Numbered from the stretch's first letter, positions 40,860 through 50,003 are shown. The stretch: 64,000 bases of DNA from Synechococcus sp. UW140 (GCA_945875915.1 CAMCMT010000008.1:1-64000), one strand, 5' to 3'. Notes: generated by a model not told the origin, from the sequence alone. A program made the numbers and translations.

Positions 40860-42950
40860 ATGGAAGTCCCGCTCGAGGCCATTCCCAATTCTCGTAAGCG
40901 TCCTATTGTGCCGAACCTATCAATTTTAAGGCGACTACAATTCACCTTTACATTTCAAATTACAGTTGCACTCATTGCCTCTTTTTGCCTAGGCAATGTA
41001 GCTCTTTTTCAAATAGCATCTAAACGTTTGCTGGCCAATGAGCAAAGACGTTTTCGTGATAATGTTCTTTATTTAAGTAGCAGCATTCTGGCCTATCAAG
41101 ATTCCATTGATACGGAACTTGCCTTTGCCGCCAATTCGCCAGAGGTAAGAAGTCTTGATAGAAAAAGAATTCTCGCGGAATTAAAGCCAATTATGGACGC
41201 CAATCCCTTGCGGAAATGGCGCATATGGCGACGGGACGGCAAACTGTTAGCCAGCAACCCTCCTGAAACTAATATCAAACTTAAAGAGAAAAGGATACTC
41301 ACAGCTCCATATTTTATCCAGGCACTCAATGGTAAAAGTAATTACAGTATTCGCTCCACTCTAGTTGGTGCAAGGCTTGAGGGTTGCCTAGAGGCAGCCC
41401 ATCCCATCTATCCGCTTATCAGTAATGGTAAAGCAACAAAGCCCTCCGCTATCCTATCTTTTTGTCTGCCAATCTCAAAAATTGGCGTAGACAGTGGCCT
41501 CGTTAATGTTGAAAAAATAAGCATGGCCAACCAGCCCGGCGTAGCCAAGCAAAGAGACGAGTACCTTGCCCTTCATCGCGGTAAATATAACGGACGTTTA
41601 TTTTTTATGATTGCAACATCTGGCAACCTTATCTTACCGACTATCTCCACTAATGGGTTTGATCATATTTCGCTGCTGACGGCTCGCCGCCTTGCTAAAA
41701 CCAATTATCGGGGCTTTGTTGATGCGGCTGGCGATTTACCGCTCCGGGATACGTTGCAACGGGTTGAAGTTGACGGCCACTCCTTCTTCCTCTATGCCCA
41801 CAAAGTCAATGAAAACTGGACAGCTGTTAGCGTCGTTGATGAGCAAACAATCTACGCGCCCCTAAACAAAAATCTGCTTGTGCTAGTTCTAATCCAATTA
41901 TTTACTTTATTGGCCACCAGCATTGTTATTTTCTATGTCTGCCGCCAACTGGTGAAGCCCCTGAAAGCTGTTGTTTCAACCGTTTCGCAGCTTAGCAACC
42001 TTGAGATTCCGCAGCAACAGCCTAAAAGTCTGTCAACTTCCAATATTATTGAAATCAACCAAGTTTCTGCGGCAATTAGCAAGCTTTCCTTTGCGATGGA
42101 TTCGTTCAGTCGCTACCTACCCCGCGAGGTTGTTAAGTCTGTACTGAACTCCAAGCAAAGTGCTCGGCTCGGCGGGGAAACGCGCGAGCTAGTGATGCTA
42201 TTCACTGATATTCGCAACTTCACAACCTATTCAGAATCGGGTGATGCCATCATGATCCTCGATCATCTGAATACATATATGACGGCATTGACATCCCGAA
42301 TAATGGAAACATCGGGAACTATTGACAAGTATATTGGCGACTCGGTGATGGCTTTTTGGGGAGCGCCCTACACCGTGGATCAACCAGCCTGTAAGGGCTG
42401 CACGGCTGCGCTTGCGGTGCAAGAAGAAACGTCTCGGCTCAATCTAGAATGGGAACAAGTAGGTATTGACCTGCAGTTCTTCACGCGTGTTGGCGTTAAC
42501 ATAGGTTCTGTGATTGTTGGCAATGTGGGTTCGGAGGAGCGTTTTAATTATACTGTAATCGGAGATCCGGTTAATCTGGCAAGTCGCCTCGAAGGCACCA
42601 ATAAATTATACGGGACTGGCATACTTGTTAGCCAAGCGATCGTCGATGCCGTCAATAAGGAAGATAGCAATCATGACTTCTGCTTCCGTTTGATGGATCG
42701 CGTCAAGGTCAAAGGTAAAAATTTATCCACGGATATCTATGAGTTAGTTGGCTACAGTAGCCATTTCCACCCGCTCGAACTGGAAGACTTGGCGACTGCC
42801 AATGCGATCATGGCAACGTCATTGGATAGGGGTGTGAACTTAGCTCTTGAGAAGTTACTCGCCTTACCAACTGACAAACCCCATACGCGCTTTCTACTTG
42901 AACTCCGCACCATGCTGACGCAGCGGCAGCCAGCCAGCGAGCCTGCCTGA
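40860..42950 (+). CDS. Class III adenylate cyclase with extracytoplasmic Cache-like sensor and HAMP
   Basis: A 696-residue membrane cyclase making cAMP. It has a membrane segment (about 24-52), a periplasmic double-Cache-like region of about 290 residues, a second membrane segment (VLVLIQLFTLLATSIVIFYVC, about 342-362), a HAMP-like linker starting VKPLKAVVSTVSQL, and a class III catalytic domain from about 440. Catalytic residues are all present: metal-binding Asp450 (FTDIRNF) and Asp494; adenine-specifying Lys490 (KYIGD) and Asp569; transition-state Asn572 and Arg576 (DPVNLASR). The Lys/Asp pair points to ATP rather than GTP. Layout resembles cyanobacterial CyaG-type sensors. The gene lies 48 bases after the Cache-like sensor. 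Confidence 0.92.
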   Translation: MEVPLEAIPNSRKRPIVPNLSILRRLQFTFTFQITVALIASFCLGNVALFQIASKRLLANEQRRFRDNVLYLSSSILAYQDSIDTELAFAANSPEVRSLDRKRILAELKPIMDANPLRKWRIWRRDGKLLASNPPETNIKLKEKRILTAPYFIQALNGKSNYSIRSTLVGARLEGCLEAAHPIYPLISNGKATKPSAILSFCLPISKIGVDSGLVNVEKISMANQPGVAKQRDEYLALHRGKYNGRLFFMIATSGNLILPTISTNGFDHISLLTARRLAKTNYRGFVDAAGDLPLRDTLQRVEVDGHSFFLYAHKVNENWTAVSVVDEQTIYAPLNKNLLVLVLIQLFTLLATSIVIFYVCRQLVKPLKAVVSTVSQLSNLEIPQQQPKSLSTSNIIEINQVSAAISKLSFAMDSFSRYLPREVVKSVLNSKQSARLGGETRELVMLFTDIRNFTTYSESGDAIMILDHLNTYMTALTSRIMETSGTIDKYIGDSVMAFWGAPYTVDQPACKGCTAALAVQEETSRLNLEWEQVGIDLQFFTRVGVNIGSVIVGNVGSEERFNYTVIGDPVNLASRLEGTNKLYGTGILVSQAIVDAVNKEDSNHDFCFRLMDRVKVKGKNLSTDIYELVGYSSHFHPLELEDLATANAIMATSLDRGVNLALEKLLALPTDKPHTRFLLELRTMLTQRQPASEPA

Positions 42951-42980
42951 TTACAGGTAAATATCCAATTATTAAAGTCT

Positions 42981-42998
42981 ATTGCCCTTAAGGACAAT
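42981..42998. repeat. 18-base near-perfect palindrome after the cyclase gene
   Basis: ATTGCCCTTAAGGACAAT is symmetric at 16 of 18 positions and lies 31 bases after the cyclase stop. It could end the transcript or be an operator for the hydrolase gene that follows at 43186. There is no T-run. The rest of the 235-base gap is AT-rich and shows no gene. Confidence 0.35.
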
Positions 42999-43185
42999 TC
43001 GAGAGGCCGCCAAGCCCCACCTCAATGGGGAATAGACGATGATGCTATGGTCAAAATCAATCACATTCAACACGCGTGAGATTTTGCCGGGCACATAGCC
43101 AAAATAAAGCAGCCAATTTCAAACAATTTTCCTCCATTAACTAGAGAATTAAATGCTAGACTAGTCCTGCAAGTTGGTGGTTTCG

Positions 43186-44868
43186 ATGTCAGACCCCTCC
43201 AAGAGCCGCAAATTGATCACTGGGAGAACGACTAGGAAGACTGGACATAAAGCCTCGATTCGATGCCTTCCTGCAGCTTTTGTTGCAGGCATGCTTCTCT
43301 GGATGCAACCCGCCCAGGCTGCCCTTCGGCTCCAGGTTCGCTTTGGCGAGTTTGAGCGCTCCGTCGCCGTTGCCGACTTCGCCCAGTTTGCGGAAACGGG
43401 CCAAGCGCCGCCTGGTTTGGCCTGGTATTTGAACCGCATCAAACCGGCGGATCGGGCGGCCTTAAGAAACGCTCTTAGCCAAAGTCTACCGATCACCCCC
43501 GTGATGGTGTCGCATTTGCTGGCGACACCCATCGGCCAGGAACTGGTTGGCCAGCTAGCCAAAACCCTGGCCCTGCCAGCAGTTCAAGCCCAACCTGCGA
43601 TTCAAGCCGCCCTGTTACTTGGGGCCGCCAAAACGGGCCAACTGCGCCTGATCGACGCCCTAGAAGCCTTCCCGCTCCAGGACTTGCCCGTGAGTGGCGA
43701 TGCCCTTGTATCGATCAGCCACCAACTGGGCAACCAACTCAATTCGCAAAACAATCTCTACCCAGGGCTGCTCGCCCAAATCAGCCAGGCTGGGGCCAAG
43801 CCCGTTGCCGCAGGGCCTGCTTTTCTTGGCGCTGCCAAGCCCGGCAGCGTGACCTACACCAGCAAGACCTTTCAATTTGTGGACCGGGCGGGCAACAGCA
43901 TCCAAGCGCTGATCAATCTGCCCATTCGAGCCGGGGCCATCGCCAAGCCAGCCCTAGTGGTCTTGGCGCCAGGACTGAATACGGATTACACGGGCTTGCT
44001 CTATGTGGGCAACCATCTTTCCAGCCATGGCTATGCGGTAGCCACCCTAAATTTTCCCTTTACCAGTGCCGATACCATCCAGGCGGCCATGGCTGGAACG
44101 GCAGCGATTCCAAGTCCGAGCGCCTGGTTCAGCCAGCCAACCACCATCAGTGATCTGATTGATGTGGTGCAGCGCCGCTGGGGCGATCGGCTGGACAGCA
44201 ACCGGGTTGGCGCCCTCGGCCAATCCCTGGGGGGCTACACCGTTACGGCCCTGGCCGGAGCACCCCTCGATTGGACCCACCTAAGGGAAGCCTGCAAGCG
44301 CTATGCCGATCCCAACCAGGTGGAAATCAATCTGGCCAAACTCTGGCAATGCCAGGATCCCAGCCAGCCGACCCAAACCCTGAACCAGGCCGATGCTCGC
44401 ATCAAGGCCGTAATCGCCGTCAACCCCGTGACTAACCCGATCTTCAGCGCAAAGTCGCTGCAGTCCATAGCCACTCCCTACATGATGATCGCCGCAACCG
44501 ACGATTTCTTTGCGCCGCCCCTGTCTGAACAACTCCTGCCCTATACCTACCTCAAGCAAGCCGATACCTATCTGGCGCTAGTGAACAAAGGCACCCATCT
44601 CTCCTTTCTGGAGGGCACCGCCAAGCTACCTAGTTTCCTTGTTGGTCCGGCCCAACGGGAAGCCTTTGGCGAACTGAAAGCCCTCTCGCTGTTGTTTTTT
44701 GATCGGTATCTAGCTGCGGTCGCAAAACCAGACGACTTGATCCCTCCAAACTCAAGCTTGATTGTGGGGTTGCCTCCCCTCCAGATGTTGGTGCTGCGGC
44801 AACTAGACGGGCAAGGGTTGCGATCTGCCGTCCCGCTGGCCTGCACGATGGAGTCCCCTGGCTGTTGA
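43186..44868 (+). CDS. Exported alpha/beta hydrolase with DUF1400-type N-terminal domain
   Basis: A 560-residue protein from ATG 43186 (in-frame TTG 43174 and GTG 43177 are alternatives). A signal peptide (FVAGMLLWMQPAQA, cleaved after AQA) leads into an N-terminal domain with the cyanobacterial DUF1400 pattern (LRLQVRFGEFERSVAVADFAQFAETG ... LTPVMVSHLLATPIGQELVGQ-like helices). The alpha/beta hydrolase core has the nucleophile elbow LGQSLGGYT, an Asp in IAATDDFFAPP and a His in NKGTHLSFLEG, a complete Ser-Asp-His triad. Substrate unknown. Composition is intermediate, marking the return to GC-rich sequence. Confidence 0.88.
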   Translation: MSDPSKSRKLITGRTTRKTGHKASIRCLPAAFVAGMLLWMQPAQAALRLQVRFGEFERSVAVADFAQFAETGQAPPGLAWYLNRIKPADRAALRNALSQSLPITPVMVSHLLATPIGQELVGQLAKTLALPAVQAQPAIQAALLLGAAKTGQLRLIDALEAFPLQDLPVSGDALVSISHQLGNQLNSQNNLYPGLLAQISQAGAKPVAAGPAFLGAAKPGSVTYTSKTFQFVDRAGNSIQALINLPIRAGAIAKPALVVLAPGLNTDYTGLLYVGNHLSSHGYAVATLNFPFTSADTIQAAMAGTAAIPSPSAWFSQPTTISDLIDVVQRRWGDRLDSNRVGALGQSLGGYTVTALAGAPLDWTHLREACKRYADPNQVEINLAKLWQCQDPSQPTQTLNQADARIKAVIAVNPVTNPIFSAKSLQSIATPYMMIAATDDFFAPPLSEQLLPYTYLKQADTYLALVNKGTHLSFLEGTAKLPSFLVGPAQREAFGELKALSLLFFDRYLAAVAKPDDLIPPNSSLIVGLPPLQMLVLRQLDGQGLRSAVPLACTMESPGC

Positions 44869-44896
44869 AGCGTGGGGATGGCCCGGGGCAACGGAT

Positions 44897-46756
44897 TCAC
44901 GCTTCCGGGGCGCTACCCCCTGCCTCGAGGGCGGTGACCAAACCGTGCAGGGCGAGAAACAAACGATCGCGGCGCTGGGGCAGATCGGCGCTGGTCAATT
45001 GGCCCGACCAGCGCCCTTGCACATGGAGCCACCAGCCACCGTCGCCATGGTCGAGGTGGGCCTCAGCCATGGCCAGGTCTTTCGTCTCGGTTAGCAGGGC
45101 CTGGGCCCGGCCCTGCAGATCAGCCAGCGCCTGGGTTTCTAACTTGGGAATCGGCAGCCGCAAGTCCAGGGGCTCGGCGCTGCGCAGGCTGTTGTTCGTC
45201 ACCACGGAATCAGCCACCTGGGAATTGGGCAGCGAAAGCTGGGAGCCATTCTTTAGCCGCAGGCTGAGTGAGCGCATCCCCATCGACAGGACGGTTCCAT
45301 CGACCTGGCCGGATTTGGGGGTGCCAATGCTGCACTGATCGCCCACCTTGAGCTGGCCATCCAAAAACAGGCTGAAACCATCGGAGATATCGCGGATCAA
45401 CTGCTGGGTCCCGAGGGAAATGGCCAGGGCCGGCACCGACGACATCGCCAGGATCGTGATCGAGGTGAGGCCGAGGCTGCGGGCCCCCTGCACCAACACC
45501 GTGACGGCGGCCGCCAGGCCTATCACCCGGATGATCGTGAGCAGCTGGCCAGCCCCTTTGCGGCGCACCAGGACCAGGGTGCCCTCCGCGCTGCGCTGGC
45601 GTTTGCGAATCAAGCTCTGCCCCACGGCCTCGGCCAACAGGTAGAGCAACGGCGCGGCTACCGCCATGTTGAGCACCCGGGCGGTGACCAGCACCACAAG
45701 GGCCCGATCACCGGTGAGATTGACCCAGTCGATGCAAAACCAGCGCCACAGGGACAGGAGCGGCAGCAGGGGCAACAAGAACCCAACCCGCTGCCAGTAG
45801 GGACGCCGCCCCAGGTGCTCAAGGGAGAGGCGGAACTGATGGCGCAAGCGCAGCAACAACCCGAGCCCCAAGGCCAGCCCCATCGCCGAGCTCGGCACCA
45901 GGATCAGCCATTGCAGCAAGGACTGGCCGCCAAAAGGCTGATTCACCAGCCAATGCTTCCAGGAGGCTGGCAGCCGCAGCATCCACTTGGGCGGCAGGGC
46001 CCCACCGGGCAGCAGCGACCAGGTGACATAGAGATCACCGCCAAATCGATGCCGCAGGGCCGGATCCTGCGCGAAGAGGCGATTGAAATCGGCATCCACC
46101 TGGGCCACTGTCCGGGGACTGAACAGAAAATCCTGCTCACTGCACTGCTGACAGGGCAGGGCCGCCGGCGAAGCCTTGGCTCCGGCCCCTGGCTGATTCA
46201 GCGCCAGGGTGATCGGGGTCTCGGGAATCGTCCAGGACTTAAGCCCCTCTCTGGCCACCTCGTTTGGACCAGGCAGCACCAGGCCCGGATGGTGGGCTAG
46301 GTCGTAGAGCAGCAGGCTGCGCAACATCACCATCGTGCCCACCCCGGTGATCGGATGGAGGGCCTGGGGGAGTTCGCTGAGGTTGAGGGCCTCGGTGGCC
46401 TGGTCAAGCAGCCCCTGGCCCTGGCCAACCTGGTGCCGCTGCCCAGGGGTATAGAACCAGCCCGGATCCGCCAAGCCCTGGTCGATGGCCCCGTGAATCA
46501 GTTGATGGGCCTGGCCGGTGGTGGCCAGAAAATTGTCGATGGTCTGGCGGGGGCTAGGCCCCGGCACCTGGCGCAGCGCCAGCGGTTCGCCGGGGAACTT
46601 GGCGCCGTCCGCACGAGCCCAGGGGTCCCCCGCCAGGGATCCCACCACCAGGAGCAGGGGGAGAAAGAGGGCTACCAGACGCCGGCTCCATTGCCTGCTG
46701 GGCCTGGAGCTGCCACAGCCAGCCATAGGGGTCCATCCAGGATGAAAGAAGACCAT
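44897..46756 (-). CDS. MscS-family mechanosensitive ion channel with long periplasmic domain
   Basis: A 619-residue member of the MscS family, which opens under membrane tension to release solutes after osmotic downshock. An N-terminal signal-like segment (LVALFLPLLLVVGSLA) is followed by an extended periplasmic region of about 230 residues, several membrane segments (about 280-430), and the pore-lining helix region LTSITILAMSSVPALAISLG. The beta domain has FLDGQLKVGDQCSIG and GTVLSMGMRSLSLRLKNGSQLSLPNSQV. It is convergent with the hydrolase gene, 28 bases away. The first in-frame ATG (46756) is used; the ATG ten codons later is an alternative. Confidence 0.9.
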   Translation of the reverse strand: MVFFHPGWTPMAGCGSSRPSRQWSRRLVALFLPLLLVVGSLAGDPWARADGAKFPGEPLALRQVPGPSPRQTIDNFLATTGQAHQLIHGAIDQGLADPGWFYTPGQRHQVGQGQGLLDQATEALNLSELPQALHPITGVGTMVMLRSLLLYDLAHHPGLVLPGPNEVAREGLKSWTIPETPITLALNQPGAGAKASPAALPCQQCSEQDFLFSPRTVAQVDADFNRLFAQDPALRHRFGGDLYVTWSLLPGGALPPKWMLRLPASWKHWLVNQPFGGQSLLQWLILVPSSAMGLALGLGLLLRLRHQFRLSLEHLGRRPYWQRVGFLLPLLPLLSLWRWFCIDWVNLTGDRALVVLVTARVLNMAVAAPLLYLLAEAVGQSLIRKRQRSAEGTLVLVRRKGAGQLLTIIRVIGLAAAVTVLVQGARSLGLTSITILAMSSVPALAISLGTQQLIRDISDGFSLFLDGQLKVGDQCSIGTPKSGQVDGTVLSMGMRSLSLRLKNGSQLSLPNSQVADSVVTNNSLRSAEPLDLRLPIPKLETQALADLQGRAQALLTETKDLAMAEAHLDHGDGGWWLHVQGRWSGQLTSADLPQRRDRLFLALHGLVTALEAGGSAPEA

Positions 46757-46935
46757 GGTCGCAAAGGCCTTGGCGGCAGGATGCCCCGGACCCAGGGCCA
46801 GCGGACCTGGTTGATCGGATTCGTCCGATCAAGCGCTTGTCAGCAGCGGTTGCGGGATCCCCAACTGGCACGAGCCTTGGGCTGAAAGCGTCCCGGCCGG
46901 AGCCCGTAACTAGGCCGAATCCTTAAGCCGAATTC

Positions 46936-48201
46936 TTAAGACGTGAATTCGCTGTTGTAGGCCTCTTCGCCATGGGAGTGGATATCGGCGCCCTGGCGTT
47001 CCTGGGCGTCAGTGAGGCGCAAGGGCACGAAGGCAGCAATCGCCTTCAACACCACATAGGTGCCCACACCGACCCACAATATAGTGAACCCGGCCGCCTG
47101 GATCTGGATCCAAAGCTGGCCGAACCTGCCCGTGATCAAGCCATCGGCCCCAGCCGGATTCAGGACCCTCAGGGCAAAAACTCCTGTGAGCAGGGTTCCC
47201 AGCAGGCCGGCCACGCCATGGATCGGGAGGACATCGAGGGTGTCATCCAAGCCCAGGCGATTCTTGAGCTGCAGGGCGCCATTGCAGACCACCGCCGCTG
47301 CAAAGCCAATCAAGATTGCCGCCAGGGGGCTCACATAACCCGCCGCCGGGGTAATCGCCACTAGGCCGGCAACGGCACCGGTGGCCACACCCACCGCCGT
47401 CGGTTTGCCCCTTTGCAGGTTTTCCAGCCCCATCCAGGCCAGGGCCGCCGCCGCCGCGGCCGTGTTGGTTGTGAGACAGGCCAGTGAGGCCAGGTTGCCC
47501 GCCACCAAACCACTGCCGCCATTGAAGTCAAACCAGCCAAACCAGAGCAGCCCTGTCCCCATCAGAATGAAGGGCACGTTGTGGGGTGGTGCGGTGTGGC
47601 CCGGGTAACTGCGGCGCCGCCCGACCACTACGGCGGCCACGGCAGCGGCCACACCCGACGCCAGCTCCACCACCAGGCCCCCCGCAAAATCGATGGCCCC
47701 TAGGCCATCGGCGCCGAGGAAGCCGCCCGGGCCCCAGACCATGTGGGCCAGGGGCAGGTAGATGAAGGTGCTCCAGAGCAGCAGAAACCAGATCCAGGCG
47801 CGGAAGGCCATCCGTTCCACCACCGCCCCCGAGATCAGGGCTGGGGTGATGATCGCAAAGGTGAGCTGGAAGAAGGCCACGGCGCCATGGCTGAGCTGGC
47901 CATCGCCGTAGGGCGCCGACCAGTTACTTAGGCCGACCCATTGCCAGCCACCGATGAAGGGGGCCAAGGGGCCACTGCCGGGAGAGAAGGCCAGGCTGTA
48001 GCCAAACAGCACCCAGAGCACGCTGACCAGGGCCATGGCCGCAAAGCTCATCACCATGGTGTTGAGCACGTTGCGGCTGCGCACGAAGCCGGCGTAAAAA
48101 AGCGCCAGGGCGGGGGTCATCATCAGCACCAAGGCGGCGCTGATCAGCACAAAACCATTGTTGGCGCTGCGTAGCGCCCCATCCACAGCAAACAGGACCA
48201 A
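46936..48201 (-). CDS. amt: Ammonium transporter (Amt/Rh family)
   Basis: A 421-residue membrane channel-like transporter with eleven expected segments. Conserved pieces include LMMTPALALFYAGFVRSRNVLNTM, LISGAVVERMAFRAW, PHNVPFILMGTGLLWFGWFDFNGGS and the second pore histidine at His328 (LPIHGVAGLLGTLLTG). The first histidine of the twin-His pair (HGGTVVHI-type element) is replaced by Glu179 in DFAGGLVVELASGV. The start is TTG 48201, since a stop (TAA) lies 18 bases before it with no ATG between; GTG 48186 is an alternative. A perfect NtcA box lies 52 bases upstream, so expression is probably induced by nitrogen limitation. Confidence 0.95.
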   Translation of the reverse strand: MVLFAVDGALRSANNGFVLISAALVLMMTPALALFYAGFVRSRNVLNTMVMSFAAMALVSVLWVLFGYSLAFSPGSGPLAPFIGGWQWVGLSNWSAPYGDGQLSHGAVAFFQLTFAIITPALISGAVVERMAFRAWIWFLLLWSTFIYLPLAHMVWGPGGFLGADGLGAIDFAGGLVVELASGVAAAVAAVVVGRRRSYPGHTAPPHNVPFILMGTGLLWFGWFDFNGGSGLVAGNLASLACLTTNTAAAAAALAWMGLENLQRGKPTAVGVATGAVAGLVAITPAAGYVSPLAAILIGFAAAVVCNGALQLKNRLGLDDTLDVLPIHGVAGLLGTLLTGVFALRVLNPAGADGLITGRFGQLWIQIQAAGFTILWVGVGTYVVLKAIAAFVPLRLTDAQERQGADIHSHGEEAYNSEFTS

Positions 48202-48218
48202 GCCCAGGCCAGGCAGTT

Positions 48219-48235
48219 AAGTTCAAAATGAACTT
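48219..48235. promoter_or_regulatory. Perfect 17-base palindrome at the amt transcription start region
   Basis: AAGTTCA-AAA-TGAACTT has seven fully paired bases each side. If NtcA acts from its usual -41.5 position, the palindrome covers the predicted -10 element (CATTTT on the minus strand, 48230-48225) and the start point near 48218. It could be a second operator, for a repressor, or a leader hairpin. Confidence 0.5.
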
Positions 48236-48252
48236 TTGCCCGGGATCAATCA

Positions 48253-48266
48253 GTAGCGACCGCTAC
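48253..48266 (-). promoter_or_regulatory. NtcA binding site upstream of amt
   Basis: GTAGCGACCGCTAC is an exact GTA-N8-TAC match, the consensus for NtcA, the global nitrogen regulator of cyanobacteria. It is further strengthened by symmetric GC flanks inside. It lies 52 bases before the amt start, with an A-T-rich -10-like element 22 bases downstream on the minus strand, the spacing expected for class II NtcA activation. The rest of the 337-base gap (48202-48538) shows no convincing gene. Confidence 0.85.
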
Positions 48267-48538
48267 CGACTGCGAGCTTCTGGAGGCAACCGATACATTT
48301 TTGCCAGCCGGGCCCTGGATCGCCGCCCCCATAGATTGGCCGAGCTGGCAGGCCTGGTCGACCTCGATGGGCGGACGCTGCACGGTTCAACTATTACCTC
48401 AGGGCGCTGCATCCCAATCTTGTTACTACCAGCAGGGCAGGTGCTGGCGCTGATCTCCCTACGTGGGCTGGGCTGATCAGCAGTCAGAGAAAATCCCCAG
48501 ACCGCTGAAGCGGCAAAATTAATTGCTACCCATTCAGG

Positions 48539-49858
48539 TTGGCCCTTCCGCCAACAGAGTGGGCAGCAGCCCTCGAAGCTGGCGGAAACAGAACCTTGCA
48601 ATCACCCACCGTTCTCACCACCCTGCTGATCCTGCTGGTGGGGCTGGCCCTGGCCCGGCTCAGTGCGGGAAGGCTGGCCCGCTGGGCGGTGCCGGCGATC
48701 GTGGTGGAGTTATTGATCGGCTTTCTGCTGGGCAATAGCGTGCTGCCCTTCGCAGCCATCAAACCGCTCAGCGGCCTCACGGAACTGGGGGTGCTGGCGT
48801 TGTTCTTCCAGGTGGGCCTGGAGGTGCGCGGCGATCTACTTGTGTCCTGGCGTGGCACGATCCTGCGGCTGGTGGCCTTGAGCTGCCTGGCGCCGCTGCT
48901 GGGCTACTGGCCGCTAACACTCGGCTTTGGCATGGCCCCAGCCACGGCCCTTCTCTGCCTGTCCTGCGTGGCCGCTACGGGCACTGGGGTCACCCTACAG
49001 CTCCTTGCCCAACGGGGCGCCTTGCACACCCCCTCGGGCCGGTTGTTGGTGGGGGTCTCAGTCCTCGATGACCTGCCCGCCATCGGACTGTTGAGCCTCT
49101 CGGTGGCCCTGGGGGGCACCAACTGGAGCAGGGGCCCGGGATGGCCAGGGATGCTTCTGGGTCTGGGGGCAGCCGCGGCCAGTCTCGTCGTGGCGAACCT
49201 CTGGCGCCGCCGTGGGGGCCCAGCCCCCAACAGCCCCCTGACGGTGCTCATCCTGCTGATCGGATCGGCCTGGATGGGGGAAGTGAGTGGCCTCACCTCC
49301 CTAATGGGGGCCCTGTGGGGCGGCGTGCTGTTCAACCGACTCAACCTTGAATGCGAACAGCTGGCGGGGCTGCTGCCGATGCTCTCGGGGGTGTTCCTAC
49401 CGCTGTACTTCATCAGCGTCGGAATGCGGATCCAGGTCAGCACCCTCCTGGAGAGCCAGGCCTGGGGACTGGCCCTGCTTCTGCTGGCGCTGGCGGTGGT
49501 GGCGAAGCTGCTTTGCGGCTTCGGGGTGAACGCCAACGATCGGCGCGACGGCATCGACCGCTGGCAGGTGATCTACGGGCTGATGCCCCGCGGTTTGCCG
49601 GGGTTGGTGTTCGCCAGCACGGCCCTAGCTGCGGGGGTGATTAATGGCGTGCAGTTTTCGGCCCTGGTGCTGATGGTGAGTTGCACCACAGTGGTGGGGC
49701 TGCTGCTGTTGGAGCGGCGGCTACAGACGCAACCCAGAACCTCAGGCGCTGATGCCGGGGCCTTTGCTGGCCTTGATGCTCCCCCGGAGGGCTGCGCTGA
49801 TCAGCAGCCAGACATCAAGCCCAAGGCTGGTGCCGCGGGCGTTGCTGCACGCCTGTGA
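48539..49858 (+). CDS. Cation:proton antiporter (CPA2/KefB-type, transmembrane part)
   Basis: A 439-residue membrane protein with 11-12 segments. Characteristic pieces are VELLIGFLLGNSVLP, GLTELGVLALFFQVGLEVRGDLL, ATGTGVTLQLLAQRGALHTPSGRLLVGVSVLDDLPAIGLLSL (with the DD ion-binding pair), and LPMLSGVFLPLYFISVGMRI. It has no cytoplasmic TrkA-N/RCK domain, only a Pro/Ala-rich tail of about 40 residues. It starts with TTG 48539. It probably exchanges Na+ or K+ for H+; the ion is not deducible. It is divergent from amt across a 337-base gap. Confidence 0.9.
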   Translation: MALPPTEWAAALEAGGNRTLQSPTVLTTLLILLVGLALARLSAGRLARWAVPAIVVELLIGFLLGNSVLPFAAIKPLSGLTELGVLALFFQVGLEVRGDLLVSWRGTILRLVALSCLAPLLGYWPLTLGFGMAPATALLCLSCVAATGTGVTLQLLAQRGALHTPSGRLLVGVSVLDDLPAIGLLSLSVALGGTNWSRGPGWPGMLLGLGAAAASLVVANLWRRRGGPAPNSPLTVLILLIGSAWMGEVSGLTSLMGALWGGVLFNRLNLECEQLAGLLPMLSGVFLPLYFISVGMRIQVSTLLESQAWGLALLLLALAVVAKLLCGFGVNANDRRDGIDRWQVIYGLMPRGLPGLVFASTALAAGVINGVQFSALVLMVSCTTVVGLLLLERRLQTQPRTSGADAGAFAGLDAPPEGCADQQPDIKPKAGAAGVAARL

Positions 49859-49929
49859 AAAGGGTTGAAACAGCTAGTTCAGATTATTTCTTCCCTGAAA
49901 ACCCTTGCCAGAACTGGGGTTTGAGGGGA

Positions 49930-50003
<74 letters not shown>

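Noticed and set aside
48228-48476. An 82-codon frame in the amt/antiporter gap
   Set aside because: It starts inside the amt operator palindrome, has no coherent pattern, and covers the NtcA site, so it is more likely promoter DNA.
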